Both the position numbers and the translations under genes were made by a program. The notes beneath the pieces were generated by a model. The model made no database searches and was not told the DNA's origin. It saw only the letters and a program-made list of their open reading frames with translations. From IMG/VR virus record IMGVR_UViG_3300043449_000581, positions 1 to 42,554 of that record: a stretch of 42,554 nt of DNA; one strand, 5' to 3'. This stretch comes from a virus. Shown piece after piece: positions 18,843-24,869 of the stretch. Every line of letters begins with the position of its first letter. Position 1 is the stretch's first letter.

Positions 18843-19038
18843 AGATATAAACCAATTAAAGCCAGATTACACAAGGGCGATGGATATACGTGGTGAACCT
18901 ACCAGTGTATGCATCTGTGGATGTTATATTTGGAATCTCAAGGTAGCCTTCCAAGAGGATGGTACTATTGGGATGTATTTCAGAGATATGGAGTGTGTTG
19001 ATTGTGGAACGCAAGCAACCGCACCAATTGAGGAGTAA
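18835..19038 (+). CDS. Small zinc-binding hypothetical protein
   Basis: ATG codons at 18817, 18829 and 18835 are in frame; I use 18835, which shares bases with the previous stop. The product has 67 residues with two Cys clusters (SVCICGCYIW and ECVDCGTQ) framing strands NLKVAFQEDGTIGMYFRDM, a zinc-ribbon layout seen in small actinophage proteins. Function unknown. Confidence 0.65.
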   Translation: MTKDINQLKPDYTRAMDIRGEPTSVCICGCYIWNLKVAFQEDGTIGMYFRDMECVDCGTQATAPIEE

Positions 19039-19040
19039 AA

Positions 19041-19469
19041 ATGAAACTAACAACATACGCTTGGATAATGGCTGCTGTAGTCTTTGTGGGAACTTTGCCT
19101 CACGCTGTGGGTGCGATGTTTATCAAGAGCCACACAATTATAGTAGAGAAATGCAATAAGCCAATAATCTTTGTCTCTATTTCAGAGATGAAGAAGATGG
19201 CAAAGCAAATTGCTAGAGGAAAAGTTCTAGCACAGTATCAGAGTAACCATGAGTGGAAAGCACTCTTTACTTTATGGGATAGAGAGTCTCGCTGGGATTA
19301 CACGGCAGACAACCCACACTCAACTGCATATGGGATTCCTCAGATGCTCAAGATGCCTAAGGATACACCGATGCTAAAGCAAATTGACTTAGGATTGAAA
19401 TATATTAAACACCGATACGGCAGTCCATCAAAGGCATTAGCCTTTCATAACCGTCACGGCTGGTACTAA
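19041..19469 (+). CDS. Secreted lytic transglycosylase-like protein
   Basis: The 142-residue product has an N-terminal hydrophobic segment (about 7-28) that may be a signal peptide or anchor, then a lysozyme-like domain: ALFTLWDRESRWDYTADNPH with Glu82 as probable catalytic acid, STAYGIPQ and the end LGLKYIKHRYGSPSKALAFH. This is the transglycosylase SLT pattern found in actinobacterial wall enzymes. It is encoded among replication genes, 3.5 kb from the lysis cassette, so early wall remodelling or superinfection effects are possible. The catalytic role is by motif only. Confidence 0.75.
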   Translation: MKLTTYAWIMAAVVFVGTLPHAVGAMFIKSHTIIVEKCNKPIIFVSISEMKKMAKQIARGKVLAQYQSNHEWKALFTLWDRESRWDYTADNPHSTAYGIPQMLKMPKDTPMLKQIDLGLKYIKHRYGSPSKALAFHNRHGWY

Positions 19470-19471
19470 TA

Positions 19472-19813
19472 ATGGGTGGTCGCGCAGCAAAGGCTAAAGG
19501 TGCAGGAGCAGAGCGAGATGTGGTAAAATACCTCAAGCAATGGTTCCCGTATGTAGACAGGCGTTTAGCAGGTGCGACCCTTGATAAAGGTGACATCTCA
19601 GGGATTCCTGGAGTCACTATAGAGATAAAGAACCATGCTAAGATGGACTTAGCAGGGTGGACAGAAGAGTTGATAGTCGAGATGGCTAACGACAAGGCGT
19701 GGACAGGTGTGGTTGTGCACAAGAGGAAAGGTCGGGGGAATCCTGGAGACTGGTACGCAACCATGCCTGTGCATGTATGGATAGAACTTCTTAGGAAGGT
19801 GTTAGACAAGTGA
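19472..19813 (+). CDS. Holliday junction resolvase-like PD-(D/E)XK nuclease
   Basis: The 113-residue product holds Glu14, Asp41 (DKGDISGIPG) and the E51-x-K53 pair (VTIEIKNH), the core of Hjc-like or RecB-like small resolvases, followed by a helical end with KRKGRGNPGDWYATM. It would cleave branched DNA in recombination and before packaging. The size fits a single catalytic domain. It overlaps the primase zinc-finger gene by GTGA. Confidence 0.78.
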   Translation: MGGRAAKAKGAGAERDVVKYLKQWFPYVDRRLAGATLDKGDISGIPGVTIEIKNHAKMDLAGWTEELIVEMANDKAWTGVVVHKRKGRGNPGDWYATMPVHVWIELLRKVLDK

Positions 19814-20187
19814 GAGAAAACCCGAACATCACCGCGATACTTGAGCACTATGGTGCTACAGTACCGACCAGAAATGGTTGGGCTAAGATGAAGTGTCCGT
19901 TTCATAATGATTCACACGCATCATCAGCAGTTAATTTACAAGAGAATATTTTCAAGTGCCATGGATGCCAGTACAAGGGCGATGGCTACAAAATTATAAT
20001 GGACAAAGAGGGGGTCGGTTTCCGTGAAGCAATCAGCATCGCAGAGGGAATCCTTAACGCGCGCGGCGAAGTTATACCACAGCGCACTACACGAGGCGGA
20101 AGATTATCTAGCAGAGCGGGGCATAACGCTGGAAGCAGCAACTCGCGCACGATTGGGCGTCGTCTTAGAGCCGTTAACGGGTCATGA
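19810..20187 (+). CDS. Primase, N-terminal CHC2 zinc-finger part
   Basis: Starting at GTG 19810, the first about 85 residues form a CHC2 zinc finger with C29, H32, C50 and C53 (KCPFHNDSHA, FKCHGCQYKG), then GVGFREAISIAEGIL. From about residue 88 the sequence becomes Arg-Ser-rich and non-protein-like (RTTRGGRLSSRAGHNAGSSN), while the +1 frame over the same bases gives a well-formed primase sequence. So the last about 35 codons are probably not used, and this finger may be joined by a frameshift to the TOPRIM part at 20024-20647. Confidence 0.75.
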   Translation: MRENPNITAILEHYGATVPTRNGWAKMKCPFHNDSHASSAVNLQENIFKCHGCQYKGDGYKIIMDKEGVGFREAISIAEGILNARGEVIPQRTTRGGRLSSRAGHNAGSSNSRTIGRRLRAVNGS

Positions 20188-20647
20188 AGCGTATATCAAT
20201 AGGCTCGCAATCCCCTACCTTACACGCTCGGGCGTGGTTGATGTTCGGTTTAGGTCATTGGACTTATCTGAACCGAAGTATATGGGCATGGCCGGTGCTA
20301 GCACACATCTATACAACGTCGGTGCCTTATTTAGGGCATCTTCATACATTTGCATATGTGAAGGTGAGATTGACACCATCACGCTCGATTTTGTTTGTGA
20401 CATACCTGCCGTGGGTGTGCCAGGAGTTAACAATTGGAAAAAACACTATACCCGTCTCCTCGCAGACTTTGATAAGGTTTTTCTCTTTGCTGACGGGGAT
20501 AATGCTGGCTCTGACTTTGGCAAGTCTCTCTCTCGTGAGTTGGGCAATTTGGTGGTAGTTCAGATGCCTGAGGGGGAAGATGTAAACTCTATGTATCGTC
20601 TGCATGGGGCAGACTACTTTAAGAACAAGATTGCGAGTGTACAGTAA
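20024..20647 (+). CDS. Primase, TOPRIM catalytic part
   Basis: The frame has a GTG at 20024 but is open from 20000. It encodes LTRAAKLYHSALHEAEDYLA, the RNA-polymerase-like DnaG core, then a TOPRIM domain with ICICEGEIDTITL (metal-binding Glu) and FLFADGDNAGSD (Asp-x-Asp). It overlaps the zinc-finger frame by 164 bases in the +1 frame. It may be started alone at GTG, or be made as a fusion by frameshift; a sequencing indel is the third possibility. Either way it is the primer-making part of the phage replication system. Confidence 0.82.
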   Translation: MKQSASQRESLTRAAKLYHSALHEAEDYLAERGITLEAATRARLGVVLEPLTGHEAYINRLAIPYLTRSGVVDVRFRSLDLSEPKYMGMAGASTHLYNVGALFRASSYICICEGEIDTITLDFVCDIPAVGVPGVNNWKKHYTRLLADFDKVFLFADGDNAGSDFGKSLSRELGNLVVVQMPEGEDVNSMYRLHGADYFKNKIASVQ

Positions 20648-20991
20648 TGTTAATTCCAGTTGACGGACACTTTGAGTGTTCAGAACCTAAATGTGAGTTC
20701 ATCACATGTGACTTGTTTGAGTTCATGGAGCACTGTGGGGTTGAGTATGAGTGGGGTGTAAGGCTTAACAAGAGGTACTCCTTTGACCTATTCATGTTCC
20801 TTTCCATCCTCAATGAGATTACCAATAAGGGCGACCTTGATGCCATGTATGACCATATCCAGTCCGCTACCTTGCTGATGATTAACGCAAGCGGTGACGA
20901 GTTGGCCGACTTTATCGAAGAAACTGTAGTACAATCGGAGATGACAGAAGTCATGGAAGGAATCGAGAGGTTACTCAAAGAGAATGAATAG
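20647..20991 (+). CDS. Hypothetical acidic protein
   Basis: The 114-residue product MLIPVDGHFECSEPKCEFIT onward has an N-terminal Cys pair (C-x5-C, then CDLFEFMEHC), acidic helical segments and the end EVMEGIERLLKENE. It overlaps the primase stop by TAATG. The Cys spacing could bind zinc. No family is recognised; accessory replication function is inferred only from location. Confidence 0.65.
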   Translation: MLIPVDGHFECSEPKCEFITCDLFEFMEHCGVEYEWGVRLNKRYSFDLFMFLSILNEITNKGDLDAMYDHIQSATLLMINASGDELADFIEETVVQSEMTEVMEGIERLLKENE

Positions 20992-21310
20992 AGCAGAATT
21001 AAAAGAGATAGCATGGATGGAAAAGACTCCTGAGAAGTTTGATATGGATGTCTATGAAATCATTGATGAACTATACATGTTACTATTGAGTAAGCATAAA
21101 GACTACGGCCCACTCAATATTGCTAAATCTCCTGGTGGACCTATCAATGGACTTCGTGTACGTATGTGGGACAAAATTGCTCGCATCAACCATCTAGTTG
21201 ATAGCGGTGCAGATGCAGAACATGAATCTCTTGAAGACTCGTTCAAGGATTTAGCAAACTATGCAATCATCGGAATGATGGTGCTGAGAGGAAAATGGCC
21301 ACAAGAATGA
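20984..21310 (+). CDS. MazG/DUF1599-like nucleotide-associated protein
   Basis: The 108-residue product carries the block KHKDYGPLNIAKSPGGPING then LRVRMWDKIARINHLV and ESLEDSFKDLANYAIIG, the pattern of the DUF1599 nucleotide-modification-associated domain in the all-alpha MazG-like superfamily. Such proteins are linked to nucleotide pool handling in phages. The Glu-x-x-Asp residues in the last block would be metal ligands. It overlaps both neighbours by a few bases. Confidence 0.75.
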   Translation: MNRAELKEIAWMEKTPEKFDMDVYEIIDELYMLLLSKHKDYGPLNIAKSPGGPINGLRVRMWDKIARINHLVDSGADAEHESLEDSFKDLANYAIIGMMVLRGKWPQE

Positions 21311-21630
21311 AAATCTTCGGACCATACAAAGGCAGTAAGCAAAATGGTGGTAGACCAATCTACGTATTCAAGAGAAAGAAAAAAGATGGCACAGTGGTTA
21401 CGACTTCTAGCAATAAGGCTAGAGTTGATTACGAAAATTCCACAGGAAAAACATTACCAAGAAAAACAGAAGTCGACCACAAAAACAACAAAGGTCGAGC
21501 AGGAGATGACAGGATGTCAAACCTCAGAACAATCTCCAAAAGCGAAAACGTTGGATTAGAGAACAAGCGTCGCGCTAAAAAAACTGTTGCTAAAAAAGCA
21601 GCACCAAAGAAAGCAGCCAAAAAGAAATGA
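21307..21630 (+). CDS. HNH endonuclease with basic tail
   Basis: I start at ATG 21307, which overlaps the previous stop as ATGA; an in-frame ATG at 21295 adds four residues. The core TEVDHKNNKGRAGDDRMSNL holds the first His of an HNH/McrA-like beta-beta-alpha-metal site and the Asn; the final His is replaced by the LRTISKSEN segment, a frequent variant. The last about 22 residues are a Lys-Ala tail (KKTVAKKAAPKKAAKKK), histone-like. Free-standing HNH genes may aid packaging or act as mobile nucleases. Confidence 0.75.
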   Translation: MKIFGPYKGSKQNGGRPIYVFKRKKKDGTVVTTSSNKARVDYENSTGKTLPRKTEVDHKNNKGRAGDDRMSNLRTISKSENVGLENKRRAKKTVAKKAAPKKAAKKK

Positions 21631-22367
21631 AAAATATCGTTTGCATTTCCGATTTGCAGGTCCCGTACCACGATGTAGAAGCCACCAAAGCAGTTGCTAA
21701 ATTCATTCAATGGTACCAACCTGAGACAGTCGTCTCTTGTGGTGACGAGATGGATATGCAAACAATTAGTAAGTGGAGTAAGGGTACTGAACTAGAGTAT
21801 GAACGCTCTATTGGTCGTGACCGTGACCTTACACGCCAAGTGCTATATGATTTAACTATTGAGCACATGGTACGCAGTAACCATACTGACCGCTTGTTTA
21901 ACACAGTTGCAATGAGGGCGCCAGGGTTACTTGGCCTACCTGAATTGCAATTAGAAAACTTTTTAGGTCTTGATGACCTTGAAATTAAATATCATACTGA
22001 CCCTTATCAGTTAGCGCCAGGTTGGTTACTGATGCATGGTGATGAAGGCAACGTACAACCAACTGCAGGTGCTACTGCATTGGGATTAGCAAAACGCTCA
22101 GGTATGTCTGTTGTGTGTGGTCATACGCACCGTATGGGTCTTACACATCAGACTCAAACATATCGTGGTGGTAAGCCTAAGACTATTTGGGGTATGGAAC
22201 TGGGTAATCTTATGGATTACCGTAATGCTAAATACATCAAGGCTGGGCTATTCACATGGCAACAGGGCTTTGGTATTTTGCATGTGGATGGTAACAATGT
22301 TACGCCACAGATTGTTCCAATCGTCAATCAATCTTTTACTGTGGATGGTAAAACATTTAAGTGGTAG
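21627..22367 (+). CDS. Calcineurin-like metallophosphoesterase
   Basis: The 246-residue product contains the ordered motifs SDLQVPYHD, GDEMD, SNHTDR, HGDE and GHTHR, which give the two-metal site of the calcineurin-like superfamily (first motif has Gln where Ile-His is usual). It begins four bases inside the HNH stop (ATGA). Substrate unknown; phage members have been linked to DNA-end or nucleotide processing. Its place between an HNH nuclease and a sigma-like gene suggests a middle-phase nucleic-acid role. Confidence 0.82.
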   Translation: MKNIVCISDLQVPYHDVEATKAVAKFIQWYQPETVVSCGDEMDMQTISKWSKGTELEYERSIGRDRDLTRQVLYDLTIEHMVRSNHTDRLFNTVAMRAPGLLGLPELQLENFLGLDDLEIKYHTDPYQLAPGWLLMHGDEGNVQPTAGATALGLAKRSGMSVVCGHTHRMGLTHQTQTYRGGKPKTIWGMELGNLMDYRNAKYIKAGLFTWQQGFGILHVDGNNVTPQIVPIVNQSFTVDGKTFKW

Positions 22368-23065
22368 AGACAGAAAAGTATGAGAACCTTGTAGCAATGA
22401 TTGCTTATGAGTTCTCCCGTAAGTTTCATATGTGTGATGCTGATGATATTCGTCAGGAATTATGGATATGGTTCTTAGAACATCCTAACAAAGTTAAACT
22501 ATGGGAGACACTTGAAGGTAAGCAGTCAACTAAACTGATTGCTAGGTCGCTGCGTAATGCTGCTAAAGATTACTGTCAACGCGAGAAGGCACGTGCAGTT
22601 GGTTACAAGGTTGAAGATAACTATTACTATGACCGTGAGGTTGTTGAGTTGTTGTTACCTGCAGTACTTGTAGGCGACCTTACTGCACCAAGTATGGCTG
22701 AATTAGGTTTTACTAAATCCAAGAAGGTAGCATCAGAAGGTGGTAACTGGTTTGCCATGATGGGTGATATTGAGGTTGGATTAAATAAATTAACCGCAGA
22801 GCAATCCAGTATCATCTATCTACGTTTCGGAGAAGGCTGTGATAACGCTAGCCTGGCAACAGAATTAGCCATCACAGAGGATGCTGCTCGCATGCGAGTT
22901 AACAGAGCGGTAAACAATTTGCTAAACTATCTTGGTGGTTCTAGACCACGCAAAGAACGAGACTATACAGAGGAGCAAGTCAATGAGCAGATTAATGCAG
23001 ATACAGGAAGTATCGGAGATATACAAGAACTTGGAGACGAAGTTATCGGACAAGACTTGGACTGA
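22361..23065 (+). CDS. Sigma-70-like transcription factor
   Basis: The 234-residue product begins at GTG 22361, overlapping the phosphoesterase stop. It has a region-2-like helix pair (YEFSRKFHMCDADDIRQELW, IWFLEHP) and a region-4-like helix-turn-helix (LTAEQSSIIYLRFGEGCDNA, SLATELAITEDAARMRVNRA). The middle (about residues 80-140) is divergent. It is a good candidate for the factor directing middle or late transcription; no second sigma gene is visible. The acidic C-terminal tail overlaps the next gene. Confidence 0.75.
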   Translation: MVETEKYENLVAMIAYEFSRKFHMCDADDIRQELWIWFLEHPNKVKLWETLEGKQSTKLIARSLRNAAKDYCQREKARAVGYKVEDNYYYDREVVELLLPAVLVGDLTAPSMAELGFTKSKKVASEGGNWFAMMGDIEVGLNKLTAEQSSIIYLRFGEGCDNASLATELAITEDAARMRVNRAVNNLLNYLGGSRPRKERDYTEEQVNEQINADTGSIGDIQELGDEVIGQDLD

Positions 23066-23351
23066 TAGCCTTGCACCCGATGACTTAAAACTCATCACCG
23101 ATGTTAAAGACATGTCTGAGAATCTTATCTCTCAGGTCTATATATTTATAGATTACTTCCATCAGTATGTTGATATTGTACAAGCATCTGCAATCTTCTC
23201 CCCTGAGTATACACAACAAGTTCAGCAGAACGCCGAGGTCTATCCGACACAAACTTCCGCTCCCGCGGGGCCGACCCCTAGCAATCGCGCTGAAAAGCGC
23301 GCTGCTAAGAAGGCAGGGCTAATCCTACCACAAGGGATAGACAACGCATGA
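22983..23351 (+). CDS. Hypothetical protein
   Basis: The ATG at 22983 is chosen because GAGGAG lies 7 bases upstream; longer starts would overlap the sigma-like gene even more. The 122-residue product is helical at first (MSRLMQIQEVSEIYKNLETK), then has a hydrophobic helix (LISQVYIFIDYFHQYVDIVQ) and a Lys-Arg-Ala end with SNRAEKRAAKKAGLILPQ. No family is recognised. Confidence 0.65.
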   Translation: MSRLMQIQEVSEIYKNLETKLSDKTWTDSLAPDDLKLITDVKDMSENLISQVYIFIDYFHQYVDIVQASAIFSPEYTQQVQQNAEVYPTQTSAPAGPTPSNRAEKRAAKKAGLILPQGIDNA

Positions 23352-23485
23352 TATGTACAAAGTGTAGAGCAGCAGGCACGGCCAATTCAGTTGGTGACAT
23401 AGCGATTGCGGTAATGTTCCATGCGGAATGTGAATACAAAGATTGTTGTTGTCAGCATAAGACAGGTAAGTACACTAAGGCATAA
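23348..23485 (+). CDS. Small Cys-rich protein (45 aa)
   Basis: Beginning with ATGA over the previous stop, it encodes MICTKCRAAGTANSVGDIAI then AVMFHAECEYKDCCCQHKTG. The Cys pairs CTKC and the CCC-x-H cluster imply a zinc-bound mini-fold. It is the last gene of the rightward block; its stop lies at the convergent terminator at 23484-23518. Confidence 0.6.
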   Translation: MICTKCRAAGTANSVGDIAIAVMFHAECEYKDCCCQHKTGKYTKA

Positions 23486-23518
23486 AAAAAGCCCCCCACC
23501 CAGTTACGGGTGAGGGGC
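23484..23518 (-). terminator. Terminator of the leftward operon
   Basis: GCCCCCCACCC (23491-23501) and GGGTGAGGGGC (23508-23518) form a stem with one mismatch around a six-base loop. Read leftward, seven T follow (A-tract at 23484-23490). It stops the operon running from 28287 and separates it from the convergent rightward block. Confidence 0.88.
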
Positions 23519-23520
23519 GG

Positions 23521-23537
23521 TGTACGATTATCGTACA
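23521..23537 (-). promoter_or_regulatory. Operator-like palindrome, site 1
   Basis: TGTACGATTATCGTACA, perfect arms about one central base. It lies between the stop of the last leftward gene (23539) and the terminator, so it cannot be a promoter for a downstream gene; this fits a transcription roadblock or stoperator. Confidence 0.85.
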
Positions 23538-23538
23538 G

Positions 23539-23646
23539 TTAGTCTATTCCATATTTTTCTTCTAAGGTGTCGAACTCATCATCTAGTTCTTCCTCATCAT
23601 CTTCGATATCTAATGCGATATCGTCATCATCTCTTGGCTCACTCAT
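23539..23646 (-). CDS. Very acidic mini-protein (35 aa)
   Basis: Read from 23646 it encodes MSEPRDDDDIALDIEDDEEE then LDDEFDTLEEKYGID; more than half the residues are Asp or Glu. It is coupled to the upstream gene by TAATG and is the last gene of the leftward operon. Such acidic peptides can mimic DNA and bind DNA-binding host proteins (for example anti-restriction proteins), but this one is shorter than known DNA mimics and the role is speculative. Confidence 0.6.
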   Translation of the reverse strand: MSEPRDDDDIALDIEDDEEELDDEFDTLEEKYGID

Positions 23647-23843
23647 TACTCAACCTCTACCCACCGCATAGCGGTCTGTAGTAAGTCGTCATAATCGCCT
23701 GACATAGCCTCCTGATAGAAGGCATCTACTTCTTCTTTGAGCACGCCATTACGCATGAGTGCTCGACCTACATTAGACATGATAGTCATTGCGTTGCCAT
23801 CGTTGCCTGTTAGTTGAACTTTAATCGGGTATTTTGGTTGCAT
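23646..23843 (-). CDS. Small conserved-type phage protein (65 aa)
   Basis: The product MQPKYPIKVQLTGNDGNAMT then IMSNVGRALMRNGVLKEEVD, AFYQEAMSGDYDDLLQTAMR has the pattern I recognise from short actinophage and other phage proteins with a VQLTGxDGN start and a SGDYDxLL end. Function unknown. It starts eight bases after the stop of the upstream gene and overlaps the next by TAATG. Confidence 0.72.
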   Translation of the reverse strand: MQPKYPIKVQLTGNDGNAMTIMSNVGRALMRNGVLKEEVDAFYQEAMSGDYDDLLQTAMRWVEVE

Positions 23844-23851
23844 TTTTTTCC

Positions 23852-24040
23852 TTAGTGTAGTGTTGGTGGGTAGAGTGGTTTTACTGTTGCGTTAATCAGT
23901 CTGATACCGAACTTAATTGCAGCGTCAATGGTATCAAATGCGCCATAGATAATGATTTCGCCATTATCTAGTTTGCATGTAATCACATAGCCGTGAGGCA
24001 ACTGTTCACTGTTAAACTCATGTTCCTCAATGAGTACCAT
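23852..24040 (-). CDS. Small hypothetical protein (62 aa)
   Basis: The product MVLIEEHEFNSEQLPHGYVI then TCKLDNGEIIIYGAFDTIDA has a beta-hairpin-rich middle and ends AAIKFGIRLINATVKPLYPP. AAAGGAAG precedes the ATG, and operator site 2 lies 13 bases upstream of the start, so it may have its own controlled start. No family recognised. Confidence 0.68.
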   Translation of the reverse strand: MVLIEEHEFNSEQLPHGYVITCKLDNGEIIIYGAFDTIDAAIKFGIRLINATVKPLYPPTLH

Positions 24041-24053
24041 GTTACTTCCTTTC

Positions 24054-24070
24054 TGTACGATTATCGTACA
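24054..24070 (-). promoter_or_regulatory. Operator-like palindrome, site 2
   Basis: TGTACGATTATCGTACA, directly upstream of the ribosome binding site of the gene at 23852-24040 and adjoining the stop of 24071-24193. Its leftward strand contains GATAAT, a possible -10 box ending 19 bases before the start codon. Confidence 0.87.
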
Positions 24071-24193
24071 CTAGAGTGCAATCCATAAGATTACACCAAC
24101 TATGGTTAGCGTTGCAAGGGATGTCCAAAGCATAAGCATTAACTGCTCACCTACACTTTCGACAAAGTATTCGTACTCATCTTCTTTATTCAT
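24071..24193 (-). CDS. Single-span membrane mini-protein (40 aa)
   Basis: Read from 24193 it encodes MNKEDEYEYFVESVGEQLML then MLWTSLATLTIVGVILWIAL: an acidic N-terminus and one C-terminal membrane segment of about 20 residues. It overlaps the WhiB stop by eight bases. It may be a membrane regulator, for example of lysis or superinfection; this is inferred only from topology. Confidence 0.6.
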   Translation of the reverse strand: MNKEDEYEYFVESVGEQLMLMLWTSLATLTIVGVILWIAL

Positions 24194-24530
24194 TTTTCTC
24201 CCAGTTATGTGGCACTCTATACACAGCAGACTCATAGGTAGATAGCCAATCTATTGGCGTGATATCTAGAGCAACCTGCATAGCGTGTCTTTCGAGTCTA
24301 TCTAGACCTGCCCAAATCCCAGTAAGATTTGAGTAGCGCAAAGAATAATCCTTGCACTCTTGCTTAGCAGGGCAGTCATGACAGATTGAGCGAGCAAGCG
24401 TAGCCTCAGGAGTATTACTCCATTTTCGACCACGACCTGATAACTCTTGCGGATGCCACCACTCAGGGTCATATCCCTTATCGAAACATGACGCCTGATT
24501 AGTGAACATTGGTAAGTGGTTATCAATCAT
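24186..24530 (-). CDS. WhiB-family iron-sulfur transcription regulator
   Basis: The 114-residue product has the four cluster-binding cysteines C15, C50, C53 and C59 (SICHDCPAKQEC), the turn GIWAGLD at 71-77 and a short C-terminal tail. WhiB proteins bind a 4Fe-4S cluster and work with the principal sigma factor; phage WhiB can down-regulate host WhiB and cause superinfection effects (shown for mycobacteriophage TM4). The start follows GAGGAG, and operator site 3 lies 19 bases upstream of the ATG. It is the strongest evidence for an actinobacterial host. The last about 35 residues, with TPIDWLSTYESAVYR, are unlike the usual basic tail. Confidence 0.92.
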   Translation of the reverse strand: MIDNHLPMFTNQASCFDKGYDPEWWHPQELSGRGRKWSNTPEATLARSICHDCPAKQECKDYSLRYSNLTGIWAGLDRLERHAMQVALDITPIDWLSTYESAVYRVPHNWEKNE

Positions 24531-24681
24531 ATGTCTCCTCTGTTAGAAGTGTACGATTATCGTACACCCCTAACTTAGAGAAAGCACACGACTGACAGTA
24601 ATTGCGCTCTGCTAGGTCATATGTAGGCACGGATATATCCATTCTACATGTCCAGCATTTCGCATTCGTGTATTGGGTCAT
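24523..24681 (-). CDS. Zinc-ribbon mini-protein (52 aa), with operator inside the gene
   Basis: Read from 24681 it encodes MTQYTNAKCWTCRMDISVPT then YDLAERNYCQSCAFSKLGVY with two CxxC pairs, a treble-clef-like zinc ribbon. It shares TAATG with the previous gene and overlaps the WhiB start by eight bases. Codons for GVYDNRT are operator site 3, so the end of the protein and the control site are written in the same bases. Confidence 0.65.
   Translation of the reverse strand: MTQYTNAKCWTCRMDISVPTYDLAERNYCQSCAFSKLGVYDNRTLLTEETYD
24550..24566 (-). promoter_or_regulatory. Operator-like palindrome, site 3 (before WhiB)
   Basis: TGTACGATTATCGTACA, 19 bases upstream of the WhiB start and inside the coding region of the 52-residue zinc-ribbon gene. 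Confidence 0.87.
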
Positions 24682-24869
24682 TACTGACCTTTCTCTAGCG
24701 GTAATTGTTCCGCTAGTGTCTGATACTCAACGGCTTTGAGCATCATCTGTGCGTGTTTGCTTGTATCTCCCTGCAATAATGCTTGTTGAGCATCATGCAG
24801 GAATAATTCGGCTCTCATGCCGTAGTAATACGGGGTAGGTGGTACTACTTTGCGTGGTTGGTTACTCAC
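24681..24869 (-). CDS. Small hypothetical helical protein
   Basis: The GTG at 24869 forms GTGA with the stop of the amidotransferase gene; an ATG at 24905 would force a 40-base overlap. The product has about 62 residues, VSNQPRKVVPPTPYYYGMRA then ELFLHDAQQALLQGDTSKHA, helical after the Pro-rich start and ending LAEQLPLEKGQ. Function unknown; coupling to the amidotransferase may mean a shared complex. Confidence 0.62.
   Translation of the reverse strand: MSNQPRKVVPPTPYYYGMRAELFLHDAQQALLQGDTSKHAQMMLKAVEYQTLAEQLPLEKGQ

Noticed and set aside
19405-19905. 166-codon reverse open frame over the transglycosylase and resolvase genes
   Set aside because: It runs against two coupled genes with clear catalytic motifs and has a shadow-like composition.
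21295-21306. Possible fusion or longer start for the HNH gene
   Set aside because: Only four extra residues; the ATGA overlap at 21307 matches how neighbouring genes are coupled, though either start remains possible.
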